A DNA stretch of 64,000 bases, from the NCBI GenBank assembly GCA_003116975.1, contig BGKB01000060.1, positions 219,208 through 283,207 on the forward strand. The letters are read 5' to 3'. The notes under the pieces were generated by a model. It did no database searches, was not told where the DNA came from, and was given only the letters and a program-made list of their open reading frames with translations. Source of the stretch: Aurantiochytrium sp. KH105 (Eukaryota; Sar; Bigyra; Thraustochytrida; Thraustochytriidae). Positions 37,358-48,004 of the stretch are shown in pieces; the first letter of the stretch is position 1; each line of letters begins with the position of its first letter. The position numbers and the translations under genes were made by a program.

Positions 37358-39265
37358 ATGCAGGTGCAACGTCGACGCGGAGGCATGGCGACGACCGGGA
37401 GCGATGCGGAGGAGGAGCAGTCGTTCCTGGCCGGGCCTGCGTCCAGCAGCGCGAGCGGGAACTCGAGCAACGGCAACGGGCCCGCGGGCGCCGGCTCCAA
37501 CGCCGATGTCGGCGGCGCACTTGGGGGTCACGACGGCCTCAGCAAGGATGGCATGGGCGGCAGCAGCAGCACCGGAACGGTCGCAGAAGGTCAAAGAAAG
37601 AAAGCGTACAATGCGAAGTTGATTTTGGGCGCGACGGCGCTCCTCTTTCTGCTTGGGCTCGCCTTCCAGAGCGGGAGCGCACCAAACATGTTGGCCAGCA
37701 GACTGCGCGCGAGCATCTCCAAGCGCGAACTTCACGTCGCGACCTGGAACATCGCGGCCATCAACAACAACCCATTCGAGTACTGGCTCACTCTCGACAA
37801 CAACCCAGACTACGACAAGCTCATGGAGCATGTGCAGGACTTTATCGAGAGCCCAGGCGCGAACGACGTCGCCGTTAGCGAAGTTTTCACTGACTCCATG
37901 TTCAAAGAGCTCGTGACAGAGATGCGCAAAATGCCCAACTTTGACGAAGCTTCCATCAAAACCACAATGAACATGTGGAAAACGAACTTTCGCTCGCGCA
38001 AGATTATCAGCGGCTTCCTCAAGGACGGCGAGCTGGGCAAGAAACGCCTCACTTCCATGCCCGATCGCGTCACGAATACCATCCCACTGCGCTCCGGTGA
38101 ATCTGCGTACAGGCCTACTGTCATTAATTGCTTTGGTTCTTCGCTTGATTCCATGGAAGAGTGGTGGACCAAATGGCGCAACTTCATGTTCCGCGACAGC
38201 ATTGACACTGTGAAGAGTGGCACCCTCATTCCCGCGTCCATGCTCAAGCTCATCAGCCGCGAAAAGTACCCCGTCATCACCGAACAAGAGGCCAAGGTCA
38301 GCATTCCGCTTCAGACGCTTTGCGCGGCCATCTTCGACGCCGTTCTCGTGCACATGATGAACGTCATTGACGGCCGCCTCGGAGGCGGGGCTTCATACGG
38401 GTCCAAGAGCTCTGCGTGGCAAGGTCTTCGCAGCCAGATCTGCCACTCGCTCAACCTGAAAAAGAACGATCGTATCCTCGACATTCTGAGCAATACCTAC
38501 CTCGACCGCGAGATCATCTTTTTGCAAGAGGTGGCCGGCGCCTTCATTGAGCGCGCGCGTCGGGATGCTGTGCTCTCGGGCGCCTTTCATATTGTCGGCC
38601 CCGCCAAGATGAGCAACAGTGACCAAAACTCGGTCATTCTGCTCAGCAAGGAGCGCTTCCCCAGGGGCATCACGGAAGATATTACGAACCGTCTCAAGTT
38701 CGATTCTTCCGATGGTGATGGTGCCGGGAAAAAGGTCGCGGCCGGAGACGTTACCATTGTGCATGCCACCGATGTTTTTCAAAACAATCTCGTGCTCGCA
38801 TCATTTCACGGCGATACGAACGGCCTTCAAACGGTACCCGTGGTCCGTGCTGTCACCAAGGTTGTGGCCAAGCCCGAGCTCCTTCTCTTTGGTCTTGATG
38901 CCAACACTTATGAAAAGGGCAAAGCCGGCGTCAAGCAGGATGTTACAGAGTTTGCTTCAGAGTATGTTCATCTGGGTCTCGACTCGTGCTGGGGCCAACA
39001 CCCGAACCCTCGCAACTTTACGACCTACAATGGACGCACGTATCTGCAATCGCAGCTCAACAAGGCTTCGAAAAAGTCGGAGATTCGCTCGAAGGGTGAC
39101 GTCAACCCCAAGGATTTTATCCTCTTCAAGCAAGGCACTTTTGCTGTTCAGCACGTGACCAAGGACAACACCGGAAAGAAGGCTTACATGGAGCTCACCG
39201 TCTTTCCCACCCTCGAGTTCCCCTCGGACCACGGTGTACTCTCTGCAGATCTTGAGCTGATTTGA
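37358..39265 (+). CDS. Membrane-anchored endonuclease/exonuclease/phosphatase (EEP) family protein
   Basis: 635 aa from the ATG at 37358 (MQVQRRRGGMATTG). After a Ser/Gly-rich cytosolic N-terminus, one hydrophobic segment (about 87-103, LILGATALLFLLGLAF) suggests type II insertion, with the catalytic region outside or in a lumen. EEP signatures in order: HVATWNIAAINNNPF, IIFLQEVAGAF, LASFHGDTNG, LLFGLDANTY and a final FPSDHGVLSADLEL. Together these supply the Asn, Glu, Asp/Asn and Asp-His residues of DNase I-like and inositol-phosphatase enzymes. A long insertion lies between the WNI and QEV motifs. Substrate unknown; nuclease, phospholipase-like or phosphatase roles are all possible. Confidence 0.75.
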   Translation: MQVQRRRGGMATTGSDAEEEQSFLAGPASSSASGNSSNGNGPAGAGSNADVGGALGGHDGLSKDGMGGSSSTGTVAEGQRKKAYNAKLILGATALLFLLGLAFQSGSAPNMLASRLRASISKRELHVATWNIAAINNNPFEYWLTLDNNPDYDKLMEHVQDFIESPGANDVAVSEVFTDSMFKELVTEMRKMPNFDEASIKTTMNMWKTNFRSRKIISGFLKDGELGKKRLTSMPDRVTNTIPLRSGESAYRPTVINCFGSSLDSMEEWWTKWRNFMFRDSIDTVKSGTLIPASMLKLISREKYPVITEQEAKVSIPLQTLCAAIFDAVLVHMMNVIDGRLGGGASYGSKSSAWQGLRSQICHSLNLKKNDRILDILSNTYLDREIIFLQEVAGAFIERARRDAVLSGAFHIVGPAKMSNSDQNSVILLSKERFPRGITEDITNRLKFDSSDGDGAGKKVAAGDVTIVHATDVFQNNLVLASFHGDTNGLQTVPVVRAVTKVVAKPELLLFGLDANTYEKGKAGVKQDVTEFASEYVHLGLDSCWGQHPNPRNFTTYNGRTYLQSQLNKASKKSEIRSKGDVNPKDFILFKQGTFAVQHVTKDNTGKKAYMELTVFPTLEFPSDHGVLSADLELI

Positions 39266-39477
39266 TTTGTGTGCCTTTCACGTCCGCCGTTTTGCAAAGT
39301 TCGTGTTGAAACATCAAGAAGTGAGTGGTCCAGACCTTTGAAAGAGTACAAGGTAAAAAAAAACTTATCAGAACACAAGTGTTTTGCTTGAGACCCTCAA
39401 AAAAGAAAAACAATGCACCCCCGTTGCAGTGGCAACTTGCTATAGTACCTCTTTTTGAACAAGCTCACGTAAATTTA

Positions 39478-40917
39478 CTAAACCATCAAAAGCAGCAAAA
39501 AATATACAAGGAGAGACCAACCCACAACGTAGGCGACATCCCGACCGAACCCGATCCACTCGTTGTAAGATATCGCCGACGTCGCTGCACTCGCACGCAG
39601 ATCCTCGCCACCACGTTCGCTCCCTTCTTCCACGATGACAAAAAGGGGTAGCTGAGACGTACGCTTCCGTAAGATTGTCGCCGGTGTCGCATCTGCTGGG
39701 GCGCGTACCATGTCAGGGGTTTGTTTGAGGTCACTGTCGGCAACTCGTGCGCTCGCGTCAGACTCCATTCGGTGCTGCGAGCCACGCTGCAGAAATCTTA
39801 ATTGTACACCGCGACGAGCTGCGAGAAAAATGATGCTCGCGCATGCAAGGAAAATATAGCCCAGATAGACTGCCAATTGGTCAGGCAAACCACAGACTTG
39901 CATCCTCGCCTCCTTTTGATTACCAGACAAAGGTTCCTTGCAACCCTCGAGTCGCACAATCGCGAATCCAGGACGACGAACGCCTTGCAGCCAACTAAAG
40001 GTTGCAATTGTGTACTCGCGGGTCACGCCAACCGAGGTGGTGTGAGAGACAATGCAATTGTCATGATCGTCACCTGAAACAATCAGTTCGGGACGCAGTT
40101 TCTCAAGAAGCAACGAAGACGTCTCGCGATCGAGCAAATTCTGGTAAGAAATGCCTGCGCCTTGTGCAAGATTCTTCTTGAAGCGCGGCGCTTCAGGTGC
40201 GCAGGACACCCCCGGTGCTCGCCACAAGGGGATATGCGTGAAAAGCAAAACGCCTTTGCTGCTATCTTGCATCGCATTAACGACAGCACTGGCCTCTCTC
40301 ATCGCAAATTGGTCAGCCTGCACGCCGTAGCGGCCGTTGACGAGCGACGGTCCGTCAAGAACAACGAGCCGCTTGCCGCAGACGCTAGTTTCATGGGATC
40401 TTGGCCCAAAAAAATTGCGAAATTGATCTGCTGCTGACGCAGCAAAGTATCTGCCGAGACCGACGTCGTGGTTTCCAGCTGCGAAGATAAAGGTGCTCCA
40501 GTCTGCGCCAAATATCGCTTTAAAACGCTCCACATGGCGAGCGTACGAGGCCTCGTTCGCGACTCGACCCCCGTCAAAGAGGTCACCGACAAAGACAACT
40601 TTAGAAGGTGCATGCGCGCGAACGGCCAGGCGATAAGCACGTCGCATGTACAAGTCACTGTAGAACTCGGTGAGCCATAGCGTCAGCGACCCGGGTCGTT
40701 GCCCATAGCTAAAGGCGTCTGTGAGTTGCGGGTCGGCCACAACCGCTACGTTGATGCCGTCCCGGCTTGTAGCAGAAACCGGTTCGCGGCGGCCGTCAAC
40801 GCTCGCACACCGGTACGAGGCTGACCAAAAGACGCCCGCTTCACCTATCACGAGCGCCAGCGTCCAGGCTAGCACCAACGCGTGGCGCGCGCGCCATAAG
40901 CGCCAATCGAGGAGCAT
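39478..40917 (-). CDS. Cdc1/Ted1/PGAP5-type metallophosphoesterase
   Basis: 479 aa from the ATG at 40917. The N-terminal hydrophobic segment (about 10-32) and further hydrophobic stretches near 345-365 and at the very C-terminus (SLLVYFLLLLMV) indicate a membrane protein with a lumenal catalytic part. Metal-site motifs are VAVVADPQLTD, VFVGDLFDGG, FAAGNHDVG, FTHIPLWR and SGDDHDNC. The DPQ and GDDHD variants are typical of the Cdc1/Ted1/MPPE1 group, which removes ethanolamine phosphate from GPI-anchor mannose in the ER to allow export. That role is inferred here. The gene lies 212 bases from the convergent EEP gene. Confidence 0.85.
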   Translation of the reverse strand: MLLDWRLWRARHALVLAWTLALVIGEAGVFWSASYRCASVDGRREPVSATSRDGINVAVVADPQLTDAFSYGQRPGSLTLWLTEFYSDLYMRRAYRLAVRAHAPSKVVFVGDLFDGGRVANEASYARHVERFKAIFGADWSTFIFAAGNHDVGLGRYFAASAADQFRNFFGPRSHETSVCGKRLVVLDGPSLVNGRYGVQADQFAMREASAVVNAMQDSSKGVLLFTHIPLWRAPGVSCAPEAPRFKKNLAQGAGISYQNLLDRETSSLLLEKLRPELIVSGDDHDNCIVSHTTSVGVTREYTIATFSWLQGVRRPGFAIVRLEGCKEPLSGNQKEARMQVCGLPDQLAVYLGYIFLACASIIFLAARRGVQLRFLQRGSQHRMESDASARVADSDLKQTPDMVRAPADATPATILRKRTSQLPLFVIVEEGSERGGEDLRASAATSAISYNEWIGFGRDVAYVVGWSLLVYFLLLLMV

Positions 40918-41150
40918 TTGCTTTTAACCAAGGAGACTCGGAGGGAGACAGAGATGAAAGCGAGGATGAAAGTGGGAATTAGCCCACACACACATTTTGA
41001 CATCATGACAATCGATGAGTGACCGAGAGAACGATCGATGGTTTTGATGCATGCGAACGAGGAGAAGCTTGGTAACAGCGACAATCGAGCAAGAGAGAAA
41101 CAGGGTACTTCACTTCATTAGTCACATCGTCTATCAATCAATTCAACTTG

Positions 41151-42746
41151 TTAATCCATCTTGGTGAGCCGTCTCAGCCGACCAATAAAGAATTCGATGA
41201 CTTCGGCGAGCTTGGGGATCTTCGCTCTGTCCTCTACAAGATTGTCATAGAGGCGATACACCATACATACAGCATCCCCGCCCGTGTTGACAGGAGGAGA
41301 ACGTGATTCATAGGCTAAGAGCGCTGCGGGACTCACGAGCTGCTCGAATCCGAAGTCGTACGTTTGAGCGTGTTTGCGATACGAATCAAAGCTCATGACG
41401 ACGGGAGGCAGTTCACGCTCGTTTGTCATGAAAGCTCCCACGGTTGCGATGACGACGCTAAGATCGCTACCAGCACCAGCGACGGCTGGGGATAGTACGC
41501 TGTCGAGTTCGGCAACAAGATCGTTGCAAAAGTCTCCAAAGTGGAGAATCTTGTCCATCGGTGCAAGGGCTTCCTGCAAATGATAAATCCATCCTAGCAC
41601 TCGCGCAATCAAAAATATCGAGTGAAGACGCCAGAGAGAACTCTGCCCTCTGGTGATGAAGCGGTGCTCCGATTCTGCAAATGTTTCGAGGTGATGCACC
41701 AGGTCTGCAGCGGCTCGCACAAACTCATCAGGATACACCAGTATATGCCGCGAAAGCTTGATTGAAGCGGCGCCCAAGAGTTCTCTGTGGGTAAGAAGTC
41801 TGGGTTTGCCAATGCCTTTGCCGCCGTTCCGATTGGGAAGACCCATTCTCGCACAGAATTTTTTTTGCTTGTTCCCGCTTATCCGAGATGGTACCTCGAC
41901 TAGTCGCTCGATGGCAATGGGAAATGTGAATTCGCAGTTGTTGAAAGTCTCCAGGGCATTTCCCGAAAGCCATGTGGACATGTCGTTGCTGCTGCTGCTG
42001 CTTTTTTCATTCTTCGTGGCCTCCTCCTCTGCCTTCTCCGCCAATTGTTCTAAAAAGTAGAGCACAAAGTCGTCTCTGGAATTATGCATCCAGAGTCTGC
42101 CGAGATTTAGAATCGGCGAGCTCCAGCAAAGAATGGTCAATTGAGCTGTGGAATCTTCTTCGCTCTCGCGATAAGCATGAGGTGTTCTCTTACCCTCCAG
42201 ACGAGCTCTCTTCCATTGCACCCAAATATCAGTTGCAAGTCGGCTGGAAGTTGGGGCGTGGAACAGCAAAAGTTGCAAGGATTCCATGTGTGGGACGACT
42301 TCGCAAAGCGCATCATCCAGGACCTTTTTCCTGCTCACGTCTCTAGTCTCACTGGACACAGCAATGCAAATCTTAACGTGCTTGAGATCCGCGAGTTCTA
42401 AGCGCTCAGAAGATCTTGCCTGCTCTTTGTCGTGCCTGATCACCGTCTCCCATGATTCGCTGAAGAACTTTGTCATGAGGCCTGGTTCTGCAGTTTGGTC
42501 TTCGCCGATCACTGCAGTCGCCCAGTGCGCCGGATGTTTGTTTCCAGTTATCGCAGACACGAGAGTCTGTGACGCATGAAGGTAGCGCTCGCCAGGTGTC
42601 AAAGAGCCCTCCCGCTTCCTCTTTGCGAAGCGCGATAAGGGATAGTAGCTGCAGTCATTGTCCAGGAGCAAGACCAGGATCTCAAACTCATTTTCAACCT
42701 CTACCGATTTGACCTTTTTAGGCCCACTTGCGGGCACGTCCTGCAT
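41151..42746 (-). CDS. Unknown 531-aa protein
   Basis: A single frame from the ATG at 42746 (MQDVPASGPKKVKSVEVENE) to TAA. The residue mix is that of a genuine globular, mostly helical protein (for example FIGRLRRLTKM at the end and ESLQLLLFHAPTSSRLATDIW in the middle). A short Glu/Lys/Ser-rich disordered patch (KAEEEATKNEKSSSSSNDM) separates two parts. No transmembrane segment, signal peptide or known motif was recognised. The gene starts about 915 bases from the divergent RTEL1 gene and may share its promoter region. Confidence 0.7.
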   Translation of the reverse strand: MQDVPASGPKKVKSVEVENEFEILVLLLDNDCSYYPLSRFAKRKREGSLTPGERYLHASQTLVSAITGNKHPAHWATAVIGEDQTAEPGLMTKFFSESWETVIRHDKEQARSSERLELADLKHVKICIAVSSETRDVSRKKVLDDALCEVVPHMESLQLLLFHAPTSSRLATDIWVQWKRARLEGKRTPHAYRESEEDSTAQLTILCWSSPILNLGRLWMHNSRDDFVLYFLEQLAEKAEEEATKNEKSSSSSNDMSTWLSGNALETFNNCEFTFPIAIERLVEVPSRISGNKQKKFCARMGLPNRNGGKGIGKPRLLTHRELLGAASIKLSRHILVYPDEFVRAAADLVHHLETFAESEHRFITRGQSSLWRLHSIFLIARVLGWIYHLQEALAPMDKILHFGDFCNDLVAELDSVLSPAVAGAGSDLSVVIATVGAFMTNERELPPVVMSFDSYRKHAQTYDFGFEQLVSPAALLAYESRSPPVNTGGDAVCMVYRLYDNLVEDRAKIPKLAEVIEFFIGRLRRLTKMD

Positions 42747-43661
<915 letters not shown>

Positions 43662-46600
43662 ATGGATCTCAACAGGGCCTCGCGGCAAGGCTCAGCCGCC
43701 GAGAGCAGCAGCAGCGGAGGAGGAGGAGGAGGAGGCGGAGGAGGAGGGCGCGACTTTGTGGAAAAGGTCGTGCGCGGTGTGCGCGTCAAGTTTCCCTTTG
43801 AGCCGTATGGCGTGCAGATGGCGTACATGAGCAAGCTGCTCTCGGCCGTGGAGACCAAGGGCAACTTTGCGCTGCTGGAGTCGCCAACGGGAACTGGCAA
43901 GACGCTTGCCATTTTGAGCGCGCTGCTCGGCTGGCAGGAAACGCAAAAGGAGCGCCTCAAACATGCACACGGCCGGGTCAATTCGGGCGTGAATCCGCTC
44001 GACACAGCCAAGGCTAACACCGACCCGCGTCCACCCGTCATCATCTACGCCAGCCGCACGCATAGTCAGCTGAGCCAGGTCGTCCAGGAACTCAAACGCA
44101 CAGCGTACCGACCGCGCGTGACCATTCTTAGCTCCCGTGACAACATGTGCGTGCACCCGGAGGTCCAGCAGAAGCGTGGCACCGACATGCGCCACACCTG
44201 CCGCATGCTCACCAAGGCGCATGCCTGTCGCTACCACGAAAAGGTCGAACAGTTTCTAAGCAACCTGTCGCTCGATGGTAACAGTCGTCAGGGTTTTTTG
44301 CGCGATGAAAACAGTGACGCTGACGAGTCCGCCGTCTTCCGGCGGAACATGATCATGGACATTGAAGAGCTCGGAAACCATAGTCAGAGGCAAGGCGTGT
44401 GTCCGTACTTTCTCTCTCGTGCGAAACCAGTGCAAGAAGCCGCAGAGATTGTGTTCATGCCCTATAACTATCTCGTGAACGCCTCGACGCGTCAAGGTCT
44501 CGACGTACGCTGGGCCAACTCTATCATTGTCGTGGACGAGGCCCACAACCTGGAGCAAGTTTGCGACGAGGCCACGTCCTTCTCCCTCTCGGGTGGCGAC
44601 CTTGCCCAGGCTATCGATGAAATTGACGAGACCGCTGCCATGCTGGAGGATAATGCTGCTCAGGGCGCTGGCAGCAACCCGGACGGTCTCACGCTCGAGC
44701 GCGTGGCGCAGGCCAAGCAGATTGTCATGTTCACCGAGGATAAACTGCGCAGCCTCGCGCTTTCGACCATCTCCAACATGGGCAACGTCGTAGGCAAGGC
44801 ACTTCCCGGAGATGCCATCTTTTCATTTTTCCCAGTTCATCACCAAGGAATCAAGGGTTCCGAGGTAGAAGAGTGCTTGGCTCTTTTCAAAGCCATCCAA
44901 GATTACCACGCTCGTGCTGCTTACCTGGAAAAGTATGTCACGGCCTTTGAGCGGGCCCTGGCCCAAACGTCGCAACTTCCCCCGGACCACCAAGCCATCA
45001 CTTACTACAGGACATTTGTGCGCGAAGAGGCCATCAAGTCGTCATCGGGCCAAGGTCAAGGTCAGTCCAACTGGGGCCGCGCAAAGGCCCCTGTTCGCAA
45101 GACGAGGACGCTCAATTTCTGGTGTTTTAGTCCTGGTGTTGCGCTCAGTGAACTCCAAGCTAAAAGCGTGCACTCGATTATCCTCACGAGTGGAACGCTG
45201 GCACCGCTGTCTTCGTTTGCCGCGCAGATGCGCACGCCGTTTCCTGTCCAGCTTGAGAACCCTCATGTTGTCAAGGCGCGCCAAGTGCTTGTGCGCGTGG
45301 TGGGCAAAGGAATCTCTGGCAGGAAACTCACTTCCACATATCAACACCGCGACAGTCCCGCATATCTTTCAGAGCTGGGCAACACGATTGCGAGTTTTGT
45401 CCGGGTTGTCCCCGATGGCATGCTCGTCTTCTTTCCCAGCTACCACACGATGCAAACGGCGCTCCGCGCCTGGCGCGAAGGCGGAATCCTGCGCACCATC
45501 AAGCTACACAAGGACGTATTCGAGGAGGCTCGAAATGCTGCGGACATGGGCAAAGTCGTTGAGCGCTACGAGGAGGCCATTGCAGCGGGCCGCGGCGGAC
45601 TGTTCTTTGCTGTCTGTCGAGGCAAAGCAAGCGAAGGAATCGATTTTTCCAACTCCAAGGCGCGCGCTGTCGTCATCACGGGTCTTCCGTACCCACCCAA
45701 GGTGGATCCACAGGTCGTGCTCAAGTGGCAATTTCTCGACCAGCAAAAACCGGACCCGGCACGGCCCATGTCAAAGCTTTCGGGCCAGGACTGGTACGGG
45801 CAACAGGCGTATCGCGCTGTGAACCAGGCAATTGGGCGTGTGATTCGTCATCGAAACGATTATGGAGCTATTCTTTTGTGCGATGAGCGTTTCGGGTACG
45901 AATCGACGCGACGCTCCATTTCCATGTGGCTGCGCAACAAGGTACAGGTGGCAGAGTCCTTTGATGGTGTCAACAAGGAGCTTGTCGACTTTTTCAAGAC
46001 GAATCTTGCCGATCGAAGCTTGAATCAGTCAAGGTCTCCTGCGGGAAGGAGCGGCGGCACTTTATTGTCGTCATCGTCTTCGGCGTCTTCTGCTGCGAGG
46101 GCGCGCGCCAATGAAAATTCGGGGCCGCTTTCGCTCAACGGATCGAGATCGGATTCGATTATGCAGCAGGATCGCCGCGGTAAAATGATCCAGATTGGTT
46201 CCAAGCGAACTCTGGCGGACTCTCATGGCGCCCGGTCGAGTGCGAACGCACGGCGGCCTACGCAGCCCGGGGGAGACCTCGATCTTGAGTCTCTTTTGAA
46301 CGCTCGAGTTCCAGAGACTCGCTTTGAGGATGCTGGTGCGAGAAATTGGGTCCCGCCAAAACTGACCGCAGACGAGAAGCGACGCAAGGAGGCGGATCAA
46401 GAGCGCCGACTGGAAGAGCAGCGTCGTCTTGCCGAGAAACAACGCAAGCGTCGCACTTTGGCGTCGGAAGAGGAGCGGCAGCGTGTAAATGCCAAGCTTG
46501 AGCGCGAACGCAAAGAAATGACAGACCGCCTGACTCGGGAACGGAAGCGAAAGCGCCTGGAGCAAGGTTTCAATAAGCCTGCGAAGCAGCGCGATGCAGG

Positions 46601-46871
46601 CGCTTTCATGAAACGGGTCAAGGCAAATTTGGCCACTGACGCGTATGAGCGGTTCAAAGTAGCGCTCAAGAAGATTCGTACTGTACGCACGGGCCGCTAC
46701 GATGACGAGGAGATGATGGAACGCGCGCTTCCCTTTTTGCGGACCATGCACGAGACACTTTCTGCGGCGACGTCGGGAATGGACGAGCAGTTTCTTGTCG
46801 AACTCGCACAGTACATGCCCCTCCAATTCCGCGCTCTTTACAAACGCGTCGTTTTTGATCAAATCGTGTAA
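43662..46871 (+). CDS. RTEL1: RTEL1-like iron-sulfur DNA helicase
   Basis: 1069 aa from the ATG at 43662. It is an XPD-type superfamily 2 5'-3' helicase of the RTEL1/FANCJ group, which unwinds D-loops, G-quadruplexes and telomeric structures. Motifs: Walker A ESPTGTGKT near 72-80, ASRTHSQLSQVVQEL, Fe-S cluster cysteines at about 163, 179, 186 and 247 (in CVHPEV, CRML, ACRYHEK, GVCPYF), VVDEAHNLE near 290, FCRGKASEG-type FFAVCRGKASEGIDF and the QAIGRVIRHRNDYG motif VI. The linker after the helicase core is Arg/Glu-rich, and the C-terminal helices (YERFKVALKKIRTVRTGRYD) resemble an RTEL1 harmonin-like domain. The DEAH and RTEL-specific NMCVHP block favour RTEL1 over FANCJ and DDX11. The Gly-rich N-terminus is low-complexity. 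Confidence 0.9.
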   Translation: MDLNRASRQGSAAESSSSGGGGGGGGGGGRDFVEKVVRGVRVKFPFEPYGVQMAYMSKLLSAVETKGNFALLESPTGTGKTLAILSALLGWQETQKERLKHAHGRVNSGVNPLDTAKANTDPRPPVIIYASRTHSQLSQVVQELKRTAYRPRVTILSSRDNMCVHPEVQQKRGTDMRHTCRMLTKAHACRYHEKVEQFLSNLSLDGNSRQGFLRDENSDADESAVFRRNMIMDIEELGNHSQRQGVCPYFLSRAKPVQEAAEIVFMPYNYLVNASTRQGLDVRWANSIIVVDEAHNLEQVCDEATSFSLSGGDLAQAIDEIDETAAMLEDNAAQGAGSNPDGLTLERVAQAKQIVMFTEDKLRSLALSTISNMGNVVGKALPGDAIFSFFPVHHQGIKGSEVEECLALFKAIQDYHARAAYLEKYVTAFERALAQTSQLPPDHQAITYYRTFVREEAIKSSSGQGQGQSNWGRAKAPVRKTRTLNFWCFSPGVALSELQAKSVHSIILTSGTLAPLSSFAAQMRTPFPVQLENPHVVKARQVLVRVVGKGISGRKLTSTYQHRDSPAYLSELGNTIASFVRVVPDGMLVFFPSYHTMQTALRAWREGGILRTIKLHKDVFEEARNAADMGKVVERYEEAIAAGRGGLFFAVCRGKASEGIDFSNSKARAVVITGLPYPPKVDPQVVLKWQFLDQQKPDPARPMSKLSGQDWYGQQAYRAVNQAIGRVIRHRNDYGAILLCDERFGYESTRRSISMWLRNKVQVAESFDGVNKELVDFFKTNLADRSLNQSRSPAGRSGGTLLSSSSSASSAARARANENSGPLSLNGSRSDSIMQQDRRGKMIQIGSKRTLADSHGARSSANARRPTQPGGDLDLESLLNARVPETRFEDAGARNWVPPKLTADEKRRKEADQERRLEEQRRLAEKQRKRRTLASEEERQRVNAKLERERKEMTDRLTRERKRKRLEQGFNKPAKQRDAGAFMKRVKANLATDAYERFKVALKKIRTVRTGRYDDEEMMERALPFLRTMHETLSAATSGMDEQFLVELAQYMPLQFRALYKRVVFDQIV

Positions 46872-47239
46872 AGTATTTTTCTGCTTTCTTCTTGCTCGCT
46901 CTTTGTACTTTATGTCCTCTGCAAATTCAACGCGTACAAGAAAGGAAGCACGCAAGGAAGAGATTGGAGAGTAGTAGGCCTGAGCTCTAGGCCAAGAAGA
47001 CCAAGAGTTCCTTTTTCAATGGTTGGTTTTTGTCGTTATTGTGGTCTGTGTATACGATACGATACGTTGCGACGCAAACGAAGCAGTCCCTCTCTCTCGT
47101 GTCAGACTCGAGAGAAAAAAGCAAAGTCTACCCCGCTGCTCGTTTGCTCGCTACTCGCTTTCCCGCCCTTTCGGCTTCTTTGACATGCATGCATGCATGC
47201 AGGCAGGCAGGCAGGCAGGCAATTGAGACGAGAGCCCGC
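46872..47239. other. Convergent 3' spacer with ATGC/AGGC repeats
   Basis: A (ATGC)n tract that shifts into (AGGC)n runs at 47184-47221, directly after the proteasome gene. No gene is seen. Confidence 0.6.
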
Positions 47240-48004
47240 CTACCATGATCCGCCCGTGTCGGATCCAGCCTTGGGGTCAACAAAGGACTGGTAGCTCCAC
47301 TCGGTGGAGACCTCGACGGGCTCATCCACAGAAGGTCCCTTCTTGGTCGCTGAGGCAAAGGTGATCTTGTTGATGGTCCTGCAGTCGCGGTAAAAGAGCG
47401 TGCGCATGCAGGACTCAAGGAGCTCGCGCGCCTCCGACTCGGACATGTCAGGTTTCCAGTGACGACGCAAGATAGGCATAGCCATGTGAAGGCCCATGCC
47501 GGTGGCGACAAAGTCGCACTCGTACGAGGTTCCGATCTTATCCGTCGTGCCGAGGAACGCCTCACCCTCGTGGAAGCCCGCAATGACGAGATTGTTCCAA
47601 AGGGGGTTCATCTTGGATCGCCGGTGGTACAGAATGCGGGCCATGCAGCACCAGATCTCCTTGGGGCTGTGAGTAATGCCGTCGGCGACGCAGGCGTCCT
47701 CGACCTCGAGCTCCTTCAGAATATCCTGCACATACTGAAAGTCACTGTAGTCGCCGTCAGCGCCGACAAGGGTGTAGCCTCCGGTCGTGACAATACGTCG
47801 CAGGTCCGTAAACCTCGACAAGGATCCATACGAGCCGAGCGTATCAGCTGCCATCATGACGCCATCCTTGTACTTGAGCGCCACTACCGAGGTACCCGTC
47901 ACGATTGGGCTGGTCGTGTGCTTGTGGGGGTCAGCGGCGCTGCGTCCGGCGGACACGTCCGCGCTGCTCGCCGCGCACGCCAACGTCTGCGAGACGGTCG
48001 CCAT
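47240..48004 (-). CDS. 20S proteasome subunit beta type 7 (PSMB4 class)
   Basis: 254 aa from the ATG at 48004. A propeptide of about 30 residues precedes TTSPIVTGTSVVALKYKDGV, then MMAADTLGSYGSLSRF, GDYSDFQYVQDILKEL and the WNNLVIAGFHEGEAFLGTTD block. These are diagnostic of the inactive beta7 subunit (PSMB4/Pre4) of the 20S core. The mature N-terminus begins with Thr, but the catalytic Lys/Asp environment of active beta subunits is not expected in this class. The C-terminal extension (PVEVSTEWSYQSFVDPK) fits the beta7 arm that reaches between half-proteasomes. Confidence 0.93.
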   Translation of the reverse strand: MATVSQTLACAASSADVSAGRSAADPHKHTTSPIVTGTSVVALKYKDGVMMAADTLGSYGSLSRFTDLRRIVTTGGYTLVGADGDYSDFQYVQDILKELEVEDACVADGITHSPKEIWCCMARILYHRRSKMNPLWNNLVIAGFHEGEAFLGTTDKIGTSYECDFVATGMGLHMAMPILRRHWKPDMSESEARELLESCMRTLFYRDCRTINKITFASATKKGPSVDEPVEVSTEWSYQSFVDPKAGSDTGGSW

